Source: Caprella mutica
Taxonomy: Eukaryota > Arthropoda > Malacostraca > Amphipoda > Caprellidae
Reading direction: 5' to 3'
Assembly (NCBI GenBank): GCA_947561585.1
Contig: CANNZV010003138.1
Coordinates: 1-64,000 of the forward strand
Length of the DNA stretch: 64,000 bases
Below, one piece after another: positions 51,601-64,000 of the stretch; positions within the stretch are counted from its first letter, which is position 1; each line of letters opens with the position of its first letter. The position numbers were made by a program, and so were the translations under genes. The notes beneath the pieces are model-generated. The model was not told where the DNA came from and ran no database searches. It saw nothing but the letters and a program-made list of their open reading frames with translations.

Positions 51601-54600
51601 TCGCTGTAGATAGATCCTTTTCTGTAGATAGATCCTTTTCTGTAGATAGATCTTTTATTGTAGATAAAACCGTTGCTGTAGATAGATCCCATACTGAAAA
51701 TAGATCCTTTGCTGTAGATAGATCCTTTGCTGTAGAAAATTCCTCTGCTGTAGAAAGATCTCCTGCTGTAAATACATCCATTGCTGTAGATAGATCCTTT
51801 GCTGTTGACAGATCTTTCGCTGTAGAAAGATCCTTTGCTGTAGATAGATCCTTTGCTGTTGACAGATCTTTCGCTGTAGAAAGATCATTTGGTGTAGATA
51901 GACTCTTTGCTGTAGATAGATACCTTACTGTAGATAGAACACTTTACTGTAGATAGATCATTTGCTGTAGATAGATCCCTTATTGTTGATAGATCTTTTG
52001 CTGTAGATAGCTCCTTTACTGTAAATAGATCCTTTGCTGTAGATAGATCCTTTCCTGTACATAAATCCTTTGCTGTAGATAGATTTTTTGCTGTAGATAG
52101 AACATTTGCTGTAAATAAATCTTTTGCTAAAGATTGATCCTCTGCTGTTGATAGATCCTGCGCTGTAAAAAATCCTTTGGTGTTGACAGATTCTTTGCTG
52201 TAGATAGATCTCTTATTGAACATAGATCACTTTGCTGTAGATAGATCCTTTTCTGTAGATATATCATTTGCTGTAGATAGATCCTTTGCTGTAGATAGAT
52301 TCTTTGCTGAAGATAGATTCTTTGCTGTAGATAGATTCTTTGCAGTAGATGTATCCTATGCAGAAGATAGATCCATTACTGTACATAGATCCTATGCTGT
52401 ATAAAGATCCTTTGCTGAAGATAGAATCCTTTGCTGTGGATAGATCCTTTGCTGCAGATTGATCCCTCATTGTTGATAGATCTTTTGCTGTATAAAAATC
52501 CTTTGCTGAAGATAGATCCTTTGCTGTAGATAGATCCTTTGCTGCAGATAGATCCCTCATTGTTGACAGATCTTTTGCTGTAGATAGCTCCTATGCTGTA
52601 GATAGATCCTTTGCTGCAGATAGATCCCTCATTGTTGATAGATCATTTTCTGTAGATAGCTCCTTTACTGTAAATAGATCCTTTGCTGTAGATAGATCCT
52701 TTCCTGTAGATAGATCCTTTGCTGTAGATAGATTCTTTGCTGTAGATAGAACTTCTGTTGTAAATAGATCTTTTGTTATAGATTAATCCTTTGCTGTTGA
52801 TAGATCCTTAACTATAGATGGATCCTTTGCTGTAGATAGATCATTTGCTCTAGATAGATTATCTGCTGAACATAGATTCTTTGCTGTAGATAGATTCTTT
52901 GTTGTAGATAGATCCTCTGCTGTAGACAGATCCTTTGCAGTAAATAGATCCTTTACTGTAGATAGATCCTTTGCTGTAGATAGATTCTTAGCTGTACAAA
53001 GATTCTTTGTTGTAGATAGATCCTTTGCTGTAGATAGATCCTTTGTAGTAGATAGATCTTTTACTGAAGATAGATCCTTAGCTGTAGATAGATCTAAGAT
53101 CCTTTGCTGTAAATAAATAAATAAATCCTTAACCGTAGATAGATCCCATGCCGTAGATAGATCCTTTGCTGTAGATAGCTTCTTCTCTGTAGATAGATCC
53201 TTTTCTGTAGATAGATCCTTTTCTGTAGATAGATCTTTTATTGTAGATAAAACCGTTGCTGTAGATAGATCCCATACTGAAAATAGATCCTTTGCTGTAG
53301 ATAGATCCTTTGCTGTAGAAAAATCCTCTGCTGTAAAAAGATCTCCTGCTGTAAATAGATCCATTGCTGTAGATAGATCCTTTGCTGTTGACAGATCTTT
53401 CGCTGTAGAAAGATCCTTTGGTGTAGATAGATTCTTTGCTGTGGATAGATCTCTTACTGTAGATAGATCACTTTGCTGTAGATAGATCATTTGCTGTAGA
53501 TAGATCCCCTACTGTAGATAGATTACTTTGCTGTAGATAGATCCTTTGTTGAAGATAGATCCTTTGCTGCAGATAGATCCTTTGCTGCAGATAGATCCCT
53601 TATTGTTGATAGATCCTTTGCTGCAGATAGATTCTTTGCTGTAGATAGAACTTTTGTTGTAAATAGATCTTTTGCTATAGATTAATCCTTTGCTGTTGAC
53701 AGATCCTGCGCTTTAGAAAGATCTTTTGGTGTAGACAGATTCTTTTCTGTAGATTGATCCCTTACTGAAGATAGATCACTTTGCTGTAGATAGATCCTTT
53801 GCTGTAGACAGATCCTATGCTGTATAAAGTTCTGCTGTTGTGAATAGATCCTTTTTTGTAGATAGATCATTGGCTTTAGATAGATCCTTTGCTTAAGATA
53901 GATCCTTAAATGTAGATTGATCCTTTGCTGTAGAGAGATCCTTTGCCGTAGATAAATCCTTGACTGTAAACAGATCCTTTGCTGCAAAAACATCCCTTAC
54001 TGTAGATAGATCCTATGCTGTAGAAATATCCTTTGCTGTAGTTAGATCATTTGCTGTAGATTGATCCTTCGCTGTAAATAGGTCCCTTACTGTAGATAGG
54101 TCCTTTGCTGTAGATAGATCCTTTGCTGTAGATAGATCCTCTGCTGTAGATAGATCTTTTGCTGTAGTAGTTCCTTTGCTGTAGAAAGATTCTCCGCTAT
54201 AAATAGATCCTTTACTGTAGATAGATTTTTTGCTGTAGATTGAACTTTTGTTGTAAATAGATCTTTTGCTATAGATTGATCCTTTGCTATTGACAGATCC
54301 TGCGTTGTAGAAAGATCCTTTGGTGAAGACAGATTCTTTGCTGTAGATAGATCCCTTACTGAAGATAGATCACTTTGCTGTAGATAGATCTTTTGCTGTA
54401 GAGAGATCCTTTGCAGTAGATAAATCCTTGACTGTAAACAGATCCTTTACTGTAGATAGATCCTTTGGTGTAGATAGATCCTTTGCTGTAGATAGATCTT
54501 TTGCTGTAGAGAGATCCTTTGCAGTAGATAAATCCTTGACTGTAAACAGATCCTTTGCTGTAGATAGATCCTTTGCAGTAGATAGATCCTTTGCTGTAGA

Positions 54601-57600
54601 TAGATACTTTGCTGTAGATAGATCCTTTGCTCCAAAAAGATCCCTTACTGTAGATAGATCCATTGCTGTAGATAGATCCTATGCAGAAGAAATATCCTTT
54701 GCTGTAGTTAGATCATTTGCTGTAGATTGATCCTTCGCTGTAAATAGGTCCCTTACTGTAGATAGGTCCTTTGCTGTAGATAGATCCTTTGCTGTAGATA
54801 GATCCTCTGCTGTAGATAGATCCTCTGCTGTAGATAGATCTTTTGCTGTAGTAGTTCCTTCGCAGTAGAAAGGTTCTCCGCTATAAATAGATCCTTTACT
54901 GTAGATAGATTTTTTGCTGTAGATTGAACTTTTGTTGTAAATAGATCTTTTGCTATAAATTGATCCTTTGCTGCTGACAGATCCTGCGTTGTAGAAAGAT
55001 CCTTTGGTGAAGACAGATTCTTTGCTGTAGATAGATCCCTTACTGAAGATAGATCACTTTGCTGTAGATAGATCCTTCGCTGTAGATAGATCCTTTGCTG
55101 TATAAAGTTCTGCTGTTGTAAATAGATTTTTTGTTGTAGATAGATCATTGACTTTAGATAGATCCTTTGCTGTAGATAGATCCTTTGCTGTAGATAGATT
55201 CTTTGCTGTAGATAGAACTTTTGTTGTAAATAGATCTTTTGTTATTGATTAATCCTTTGCTGTTGATAGATCCTTAACTGTAGATGGATCCTTTGCTGTA
55301 TATTGTCCCGTTACTTTAGATAGATCATTGTCTGTAGATTGATCCTTTGCTGTAGATAGATCATTTGCTGTAGATAGATTATCTGCTGAACATAGATTCT
55401 TTGCTGTAGACAGATTCTTTGTTGTAGATAGATTCTCTGCTGTAGACAGATCCTTTGCAGTAAATAGATCCTTTACTGTAGATAGATCCTTTGCTGTAGA
55501 TAGATTCTTAGCTGTACATAGATTCTTTTTTGTAGATAGATCCTTTGCTGTAGATAGATCCTTTGTAGTAGATAGATCTTTTACTGAAGATAGATTCTTA
55601 GCTGTAGATAGATCTAAGATCCTTTGCTGTAAATAAATAAATAAATCCTTTGCCGTAGATAGATCCCTTGCCGTAGATAGATCCTTTGCTGTAGGTAGAT
55701 CCTTTCCTGTAGATAGATTCTTCTCTGTAGATAGATCCTTTTCTGTAGATAGATCCTTTTCTGTAGATAGATCTTTTATTGAAGATAAAACCGTTGCTGT
55801 AGATAGATCCCATACTGAAAATAGATCCTTTGCTGTAGATTGATCCTTTGCTGTAGAAAAATCCTCTGCTGTAGAAAGATCTCCTGCTGTAAATAGATCC
55901 ATTGCTGTAGATAGATCCTTTGCTGTTGACAGATCTTTTGCTGTAGAAAGATCCTTTGGTGTTGATAGATTCTTTGCTGTGGATAGATCTCTTACTGTAG
56001 ATAGATCACTTTGCTGTAGATAGATCATTTGCTGTAGATAGATCCCCTACTGTAGATAGATCACTTTGCTGTAGATAGATCCTTTGTTGAAGATAGATCC
56101 TTTGCTGTAGATAGATCCTTTGCTTCAGATAGATCCCTATTGTTGATAGATCCTTTGCTGCAGATAGATTCTTTGCTGTAGATAGAACTTTTGTTGTAAA
56201 TAGATCTTTTGCTATAGATTAATCCTTTGCTGTTGACAGATCCTGCGCTTTAGAAAGATCTTTTGGTGTTGACAGATTCTTTTCTGTAGATAGATCCCTT
56301 ACTGAGGATAGATCATTTTGCTCTAGATAGATCCTTTGCTGTAGACAGATCCTATGCTGTATAAAGTTCTGCTGTTGTGAATAGATCCTTTTTTGTAGAT
56401 AGATCATTGGCTTTGATAGATCCTTTGCTGTAGATAGATCCTTAAATGTAGATTGATCCTTTGCTGTAGAGAGATCCTTTGCAGTAGATAAATCCTTGAC
56501 TGTAAACAGATCCTTTGCTGTAGATAGATCCTTTGCAGTAGATAGATCCTTTGCTGTAGATAGATACTTTGCTGTAGATAGATCCTTTGCTGCAAAAAGA
56601 TCCCTTACTGTAGATAGATCCATTGCTGTAGATAGATCCTATGCTGTAGAAATATCCTTTGCTGTAGTTAGATCATTTGCTGTAGATTGATCCTTCGCTG
56701 TAAATAGGTCCTTTGCTGTAGATAGATCCTTTGCTGTAGATAGATCCTCTGCTGTAGATAGATCCTCTGCTGTAGATAGATCTTTTGCTGTAGTAGTTCC
56801 TTCGCAGTAGAAAGATTCTCCGCTATAAATAGATCCTTTACTGCAGATAGATTTTTTGCTGTAGATTGAACTTTTGTTGTAAATAGATCTTTTGCTATAG
56901 ATTGATCCTTTGCTGCTGACAGATCCTGCGTTGTAGAAAGATCCTTTGGTGAAGACAGATTCTTTGCTGTAGATAGATCCCTTACTGAAGATAGATCACT
57001 TTGCTGTAGATAGATCCTTCGCTGTAGATAGATCCTTTGCTGTATAAAGTTCTGCTGTTGTAAATAGATTTTTTGTTGTAGATAGATCATTGGCTTTAGA
57101 TAGATCCTTTGCTGTAGATAGATCCTTTGCTGTAGATAGATTCTTTGCTGCAGATAGAACTTTTGTTGTAAACAGATCTTTTGTTATAGATTAATCCTTT
57201 GCTATTGATAGATCCTTAACTGTAGATGGATCGTTTTCTGTATATTGTCCCGTTACTTTAGATAGATCATTGTCTGTAGATTGATCCTTTGCTGTAGATA
57301 GATCATTTGCTGTAGATAGATTATCTGCTGAACATAGATTCTTTGCTGTAGACAGATTCTTTGTTGTAGATAGATCCTCTGCTGTAGACAGATCCTTTGC
57401 AGTAAATAGATCCTTTACTGTAGATAGATCCTTTGCTGTAGATAGATCCTATGCTGTAGATAGATTCTTTACTGTAGATAGATTCTTTGCTGTACATAAA
57501 TTCTTTGTTGTAGATAGAACATTTGCTGTAGATAGATCCTTTGTAGTAGATAGATCATTTGCTGTAGATAGATCCTTTGTTGTAGATAGATCCTTCGCTG

Positions 57601-60600
57601 TAGATAGATCCTTTTCTGTAGATAGATTCCTTTTCTGTAGATAGATCCTTTGCTGTAAATAAATAAATAAATCCTGTGCCGTAGAAAGATCCCTTGCCGA
57701 AGATAGATCATTTGCTGTACATAGATCCTTTGTTGTAGATGGATCCTTCGCTGTAGATAGATCCTTTTCTGTATATAGATCCTTTTCTGTTGATAGATCC
57801 TTTACTGAAGATAAATCTTTTGCTGTTGATAGATTCCATACTGTAAATAGATTCTTTGCTGTAGAGAGATCCTTTGCTGTAGAAAAATCTTCTGCTGTAG
57901 AAAGATCTTCTGCTGTAAATAGATCCTTTGCTGTAGATAGATCCTTTGCTGTTGACAGATCTTTTGCTGTAGAAAGATCCTTTGGTGTAGATAGATTCTT
58001 TGCTGTAGATAGATCCCTCACTGTAGATAGAACACTTTGCTGTAGATAGATCATTTGCTGTAGATAGATCCCTTATTGTTGATAGATCTTTTGCTGTAGA
58101 TAGATTTTTTGCTGTAGATAGATTTTTTGTTGTAAATATATCTGTTGCTGAAGATTGATCCTCTGCTGTTGATAGATCCTGCGCTGTAAAAAGTCCTTTA
58201 TATGTAGACAGATTCTTTGCTGTAGATAGATCTCTTACTGAAGATAGATCACTTTGCTGTAGATAGATCCTTTGCTGTAGATAGATCCTTTAGGGTATAA
58301 AGTTCTACTGTTGTAAATAGATCCTTTGTTGTTTATAGATCATTGGCTTTTGATAGATATTTTGCTGTAGATAGATCCTTTGCTTAAGATAGATCCTTAA
58401 CTGTAGATTGATCCTTTGCTGTAGATAGATCCTTTGCTGTAGATAGATTCTTTGCTGTAGATAGATTCTTAGCTGTACATAAATTCTTTGTTGTAGATAG
58501 ATCCTTTGCTGTAGATAGATCCTTTGTAGTAGATAGATCTTTTACTGTGGATAGATCCTTAGCTGTAGATAGATCTAAGATCCTTTGCTGTTAATAAATA
58601 AATAAATCATTTGCCGTAGATAGATCCCTTGCCGTAGATAGATCCTTTGCTTTAGATAGATCCTTTGCTGTAGATAGATTCTTCGCTGTAGATAGATCCT
58701 TTTCTGTAGATAGATCCTTTTCTGTAGATAGATCTTTTATTGTAGATAAAACCGTTGCTGTAGATAGATCCCATACTGAAAATAGATCCTTTTTTGTAGA
58801 TAGATCCTTTGCTGTTGACAGATCTTTCGCTGTAGAAAGATCCTTTGGTGTAGATAGATTCTTTGCTGTAGATAGATCCCTTACTGTAGATAGATCACTT
58901 TGCTGTAGATAGCTCCTTTACTGTAAATAGATCCTTTGCTGTAGATAGATCCCTTGCTGTGGATTGATCATATGATGTAGATAGATCCTTTACTGTAGAT
59001 AGGACCTCTGCTGTAGATAGATCCTTAGATGTAGATAGATCCTTTTCAGTAGATAAATCCTTTACTGTATATAGATCCTTTGCTGTGGATGGATCATTAT
59101 CTGTAGATAGATCCTTTGCTGTAGATAAATCGTTTGCTGTAGATAGACACTTTGCTGTAGATAGATCCTTTACTGTAGATAGATCCTTTGCTGTAGATAG
59201 ATCCTTTGCTGTAGATAGATCCTTTGCTGTAGAGAGATCCTTTGCAGTAGATAAATCCTTGACTGTAAACAGATCCTTTGCTGTAGATAGATACTTTGCT
59301 GTAGATAGATCCTTTGCTGCAAAAAGATCCCTTACTGTAGATTGATCCATTGCTGTAGATAGATCCTATGCTGTAGAAATATCCTTTGCTGTAATTAGAT
59401 CATTTGCTGTAGATTGATCCTTCGCTGTAAATAGGTCCCTTACTGTAGATAGGTCCTTTGCTGTAGATAGATCCTTTGCTGTAGATAGATCCTCTGCTGT
59501 AGATAGATCCTCTGCTGTAGATAGATCTTTTGCTGTAGTAGTTCCTTCGCAGTAGAAAGATTCTCCGCTATAAATAGATCCTTTACTGCAGATAGATTTT
59601 TTGCTGTAGATTGAACTTTTGTTGTAAATAGATCTTTTGCTATAGATTGATCCTTTGCTGCTGACAGATCCTGCGTTGTAGAAAGATCCTTTGGTGAAGA
59701 CAGATTCTTTGCTGTAGATAGATCCCTTACTGAAGATAGATCACTTTGCTGTAGATAGATCCTTCGCTGTAGATAGATCCTTTGCTGTATAAAGTTCTGC
59801 TGTTGTAAATAGATTTTTTGTTGTAGATAGATCATTGGCTTTAGATAGATCCTTTGCTGTAGATAGATCCTTTGCTGTAGATAGATTCTTTGCTGCAGAT
59901 AGAACTTTTGTTGTAAACAGATCTTTTGTTATAGATTAATCCTTTGCTATTGATAGATCCTTAACTGTAGATGGATCGTTTTCTGTATATTGTCCCGTTA
60001 CTTTAGATAGATCATTGTCTGTAGATTGATCCTTTGCTGTAGATAGATCATTTGCTGTAGATAGATTATCTGCTGAACATAGATTCTTTGCTGTAGACAG
60101 ATTCTTTGTTGTAGATAGATCCTCTGCTGTAGACAGATCCTTTGCAGTAAATAGATCCTTTACTGTAGATAGATCCTTTGCTGTAGATAGATCCTATGCT
60201 GTAGATAGATTCTTTACTGTAGATAGATTCTTTGCTGTACATAAATTCTTTGTTGTAGATAGAACATTTGCTGTAGATAGATCCTTTGTAGTAGATAGAT
60301 CATTTGCTGTAGATAGATCCTTTGTTGTAGATAGATCCTTCGCTGTAGATAGATCCTTTTCTGTAGATAGATCCTTTTCTGTAGATAGATCCTTTGCTGT
60401 AAATAAATAAATAAATCCTGTGCCGTAGAAAGATCCCTTGCCGAAGATAGATCATTTGCTGTACATAGATCCTTTGTTGTAGATGGATTCTTCGCTGTAG
60501 ATAGATCCTTTTCTGTAGATAGATCCTTTTCTGTTGATAGATCCTTTACTGAAGATAAATCCTTTGCTGTTGATAGATCCCATACTGTAAATAGATTCTT

Positions 60601-63600
60601 TGCTGTAGAGAGATCCTTTGCTGTAGAAAAATCTTCTGCTGTAGAAAGATCTTCTGCTGTAAATAGATCCTTTGCTGTAGATAGATCCTTTGCTGTTGAC
60701 AGATCTTTTGCTGTAGAAAGATCCTTTGGTGTAGATAGATTCTTTGCTGTAGATAGATCCCTCACTGTAGATAGAACACTTTGCTGTAGATAGATCATTT
60801 GCTGTAGATAGATCCCTTATTGTTGATAGATCTTTTGCTGTAGATAGATTTTTTGCTGTAGATAGATTTTTTGTTGTAAATATATCTGTTGCTGAAGATT
60901 GATCCTCTGCTGTTGATAGATCCTGCGCTGTAAAAAGTCCTTTATATGTAGACAGATTCTTTGCTGTAGATAGATCTCTTACTGAAGATAGATCACTTCG
61001 CTGTAGATAGATCCTTTTCTGTAGATAGATCCTTTTCTGTAGATAGATCTTTTATTGTAGATAAAACCGTTGCTGTAGATAGATCCCATACTGAAAATAG
61101 ATCCTTTTTTGTAGATAGATCCTTTGCTGTTGACAGATCTTTCGCTGTAGAAAGATCCTTTGGTGTAGATAGATTCTTTGCTGTAGATAGATCCCTTACT
61201 GTAGATAGATCACTTTGCTGTAGATAGCTCCTTTACTGTAAATAGATCCTTTGCTGTAGATAGATCCCTTGCTGTGGATTGATCATATGATGTAGATAGA
61301 TCCTTTACTGTTGATAGGACCTTTGCTGTAGATAGATCCTTAGCTGTAGATAGATCCTTTTCAGTAGATAAATCCTTTACTGTATATAGATCCTTTGCTG
61401 TGGATGGATCATTATCTGTAGATAGATCCTTTGCTGTAGATAAATCGTTTGCTGTAGATAGACACTTTGCTGTAGATAGATCCTTTACTGTAGATAGATC
61501 CTTTGCTGTAGATAGATCCTTTGCTGTAGATAGATCCTTTGCTGTAGAGAGATCCTTTGCAGTAGATAAATCCTTGACTGTAAACAGATCCTTTGCTGTA
61601 GATAGATCCTTTGCAGTAGATAGATCCTTTGCTGTAGATAGATACTTTGCTGTAGATAGATCCTTTGCTGCAAAAAGATCCCTTACTGTAGATTGATCCA
61701 TTGCTGTAGATAGATCCTATGCTGTAGAAATATCCTTTGCTGTAATTAGATCATTTGCTGTAGATTGATCCTTCGCTGTAAATAGGTCCCTTACTGTAGA
61801 TAGGTCCTTTGCTGTAGATAGATCCTTTGCTGTAGATAGATCCTCTGCTGTAGATAGATCCTCTGCTGTAGATAGATCTTTTGCTGTAGTAGTTCCTTCG
61901 CAGTAGAAAGATTCTCCGCTATAAATAGATCCTTTACTGTAGATAGATTTTTTGCTGTAGATTGAACTTTTGTTGTAAATAGATCTTTTGCTATAGATTG
62001 ATCCTTTGCTGCTGACAGATCCTGCGTTGTAGAAAGATCCTTTGGTGAAGACAGATTCTTTGCTGTAGATAGATCCCTTACTGAAGATAGATCACTCTGC
62101 TGTAGATAGATCCTTCGCTGTAGATAGATCCTTTGCTGTATAAAGTTCTGCTGTTGTAAATAGATTTTTGTTGTAGATAGATCATTGGCTTTAGATAGAT
62201 CCTTTGCTGTAGATAGATCCTTTGCTGTAGATAGATTCTTTGCTGTAGATAGAACTTTTGTTGTAAACAGATATTTTGTTATAGATTAATCCTTTGCCAT
62301 TGATAGATCCTTAACTGTAGATGGATCGTTTTCTGTATATTGTCCCGTTACTTTAGATAGATCATTGTCTGTAGATTGATCCTTTGCTGTAGATAGATCA
62401 TTTGCTGTAGATAGATTATCTGCTGAACATAGATTCTTTGCTGTAGACAGATTCTTTGTTGTAGATAGATCCTCTGCTGTAGACAGATCCTCTGCTGTAG
62501 ACAGATCCTTTGCAGTAAATAGATCCTTTACTGTAGATATATCCTTTGCTGTAGAAAGATTCTTAGCTGTACATAGATTCTTTTTTGTAGATAGATCCTT
62601 TGCTGTAGATAGATCCTTTGTAGTAGATAGATCTTTTACTGAAGATAGATTCTTAGCTGTAGATAGATCTAAGATCCTTTGCTGTGAATAAATAAATAAA
62701 TCCTTTGCCGTAGATAGATCCCTTGCCGTAGAAAGATCCTTTGCTGTAGATAGATCCTTTGCTGTAGATAGATTCTTCTCTGTATATAGATCCTTTTCTG
62801 TAGATAGATCCTTTTCTGTAGATAGATCTTTTATTGAAGATAAAACCGTTGCTGTAGATAGATCCCATACTGAAAATATATCCTTTGCTGTAGATAGATC
62901 CTTTGCTGTAGAAAAATCCTCTGCTGTAGAAAGATCTCCTGCTGTAAATAGATCCATTGCTGTAGATAGATCCTTTGCTGTTGACAGATCTTTCGCTGTA
63001 GAAAGATCCTTTGGTGTTGATAGATTCTTTGCTGTGGATAGAACTCTTACTGTAGATAGATCACTTTGCTGTAGATAGATCATTTGCTGTAGATAGATCC
63101 CCTACTGTAGATAAATCACTTTGCTGTAAATAGATCCTTTGTTGAAGATAGATCCTTTGCTGTAGATAGATCCTTTGCTGCAGATAGATCCCTATTATTG
63201 ATAGATCCTTTGCTGCAGATAGATTCTTTGCTGTAGATAGAACTTTTGTTGTAAATAGATCTTTTGCTATAGATTAATCCTTTGCTGTTGACAGATCCTG
63301 CGCTTTAGAAAGATCTTTTGGTGTAGACAGATTCTTTTCTGTAGATAGATCCCTTACTGAGGATAGATCACTTTGCTCTAGATAGATCCTTTGCTGTAGA
63401 CAGATCCTATGCTGTATAAAGTTCTGCTGTTGTGAATAGATCCTTTTTTGTAGATAGATCATTGGCTTTAGATAGATCCTTTGCTGTAGATAGATCCTTT
63501 GCTTAAGATAGATCCTTAAATGTAGATTGATCCTTTGCTGTAGAGAGATCCTTTGCAGTAGATAAATCCTTGACTGTAAACAGATCCTTTGCTGTAGATA

Positions 63601-64000
63601 GATCCTTTGCAGTAGATAGATCCTTTGCTGTAGATAGATACTTTGCTGTAGATAGATCCTTTGCTGCAAAAAGATCCCTTACTGTAGATAGATCCATTGC
63701 TCTAGATAGATTCTATGCTGTAGAAATATCCTTTGCTGTAGTTAGATCATTTGCTGTAGATTGATCCTTCGCTGTAAATAGGTCCCTTACTGTAGATAGG
63801 TCATTTGCTGTAGATAGATCCTTTGCTGAAGATAGATCCTCTGCTGTAGATAGATCTTTTGCTGTAGTAGTTCCTTTGCTGTAGAAAGATTCTCCGCTAT
63901 AAATAGATCCTTTACTGTAGATAGATTTTTTGCTGTACATTGAACTTTTGTTGTAAATAGATCTTTTGCTATAGATTGATCCTTTGCTATTGACAGATCC
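48622..64000. repeat. 18-bp satellite array, right block
   Basis: The same 18-bp satellite family in the same orientation resumes immediately after the retrotransposon fragment and runs to the window edge (about 850 units). Its variant order matches arrays left of the insertion: the first 300 bp after the junction match stretches near 35.69, 37.94 and 50.36 kb. Higher-order units here belong to the right-hand type. They carry the variant pair TCGTTTGCTG followed by GATAGACACTTTG (near 49.09, 50.84, 59.13 and 61.44 kb) and the broken unit GTAGTAGTTCCTTCGCAG. No host gene, RNA gene or second mobile element is visible. Open frames of up to 265 codons exist on the minus strand and 201 on the plus strand, but they are repeat-derived. 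Confidence 0.97.
56706..60995. repeat. 2,745-bp higher-order repeat pair
   Basis: 56706-58250 matches 59451-60995 at displacement 2,745, changing to 2,744 past a one-base insertion near 57630 in the first copy. After 60995 the second copy skips about 430 bp (58251-58680, which holds a TCTAAGATCC marker in the first copy). It then continues at displacement 2,315, and at 2,351 after a 36-bp difference near 59290. A third start is at about 61802. Confidence 0.88.

Noticed and set aside
51351..51956. Plus-strand open frame of 201 codons with D-R-S-F-A-V repeats
   Set aside because: A pure satellite frame. The same DNA is open on the minus strand in other frames and no coding signal is visible.

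Overview
The window looks like a eukaryotic, probably animal, heterochromatic satellite block. About 60.4 kb of the 64 kb is one tandem repeat built on an 18-bp unit, GATAGATCCTTTGCTGTA on the + strand (roughly 3,300 units). It is interrupted once, at about 45.07-48.62 kb, by a degraded Ty1/copia LTR retrotransposon fragment. I see no host gene, tRNA, rRNA, CRISPR array or bacterial-type operon. The eukaryotic call rests on the satellite and on the copia pol with a polypurine tract and LTR. The animal call is weaker and rests on the style of the reverse transcriptase (L-Y-G-L-K-Q-S-G-R-N-W-N). Layout: 1-35.6 kb is satellite organised into higher-order repeats. About 10.8 kb at the left edge reappears almost identically at 20.7-31.4 kb, and the following 3 kb reappears at 32.1-35.06 kb. 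Inside these copies are a 2,481-bp higher-order unit, a 667-bp tandem duplication present in only one copy, and a 180-bp tandem duplication present in only the other. From about 35.6 kb to the end the arrays use a different set of higher-order units (displacements 2,252, 1,873, 377 and 2,745 bp) and a different set of variant units, so the window holds two satellite domains. The copia fragment reads, left to right: pol starting inside the protease active-site motif, integrase, reverse transcriptase, RNase H, a polypurine tract, one LTR of about 283 bp, then about 41 bp that looks like 5' leader plus a possible gag start. That order is circularly permuted for a normal element. There is no 5' LTR, no gag body and no clear target-site duplication, and the satellite resumes in the same 18-bp register. 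One in-frame TGA and one frameshift disable pol. Because the unit is 18 nt and free of stops in four of six frames, the array throws up dozens of hexapeptide-repeat open frames on both strands. I treat all of them as by-products of the satellite, not as genes.
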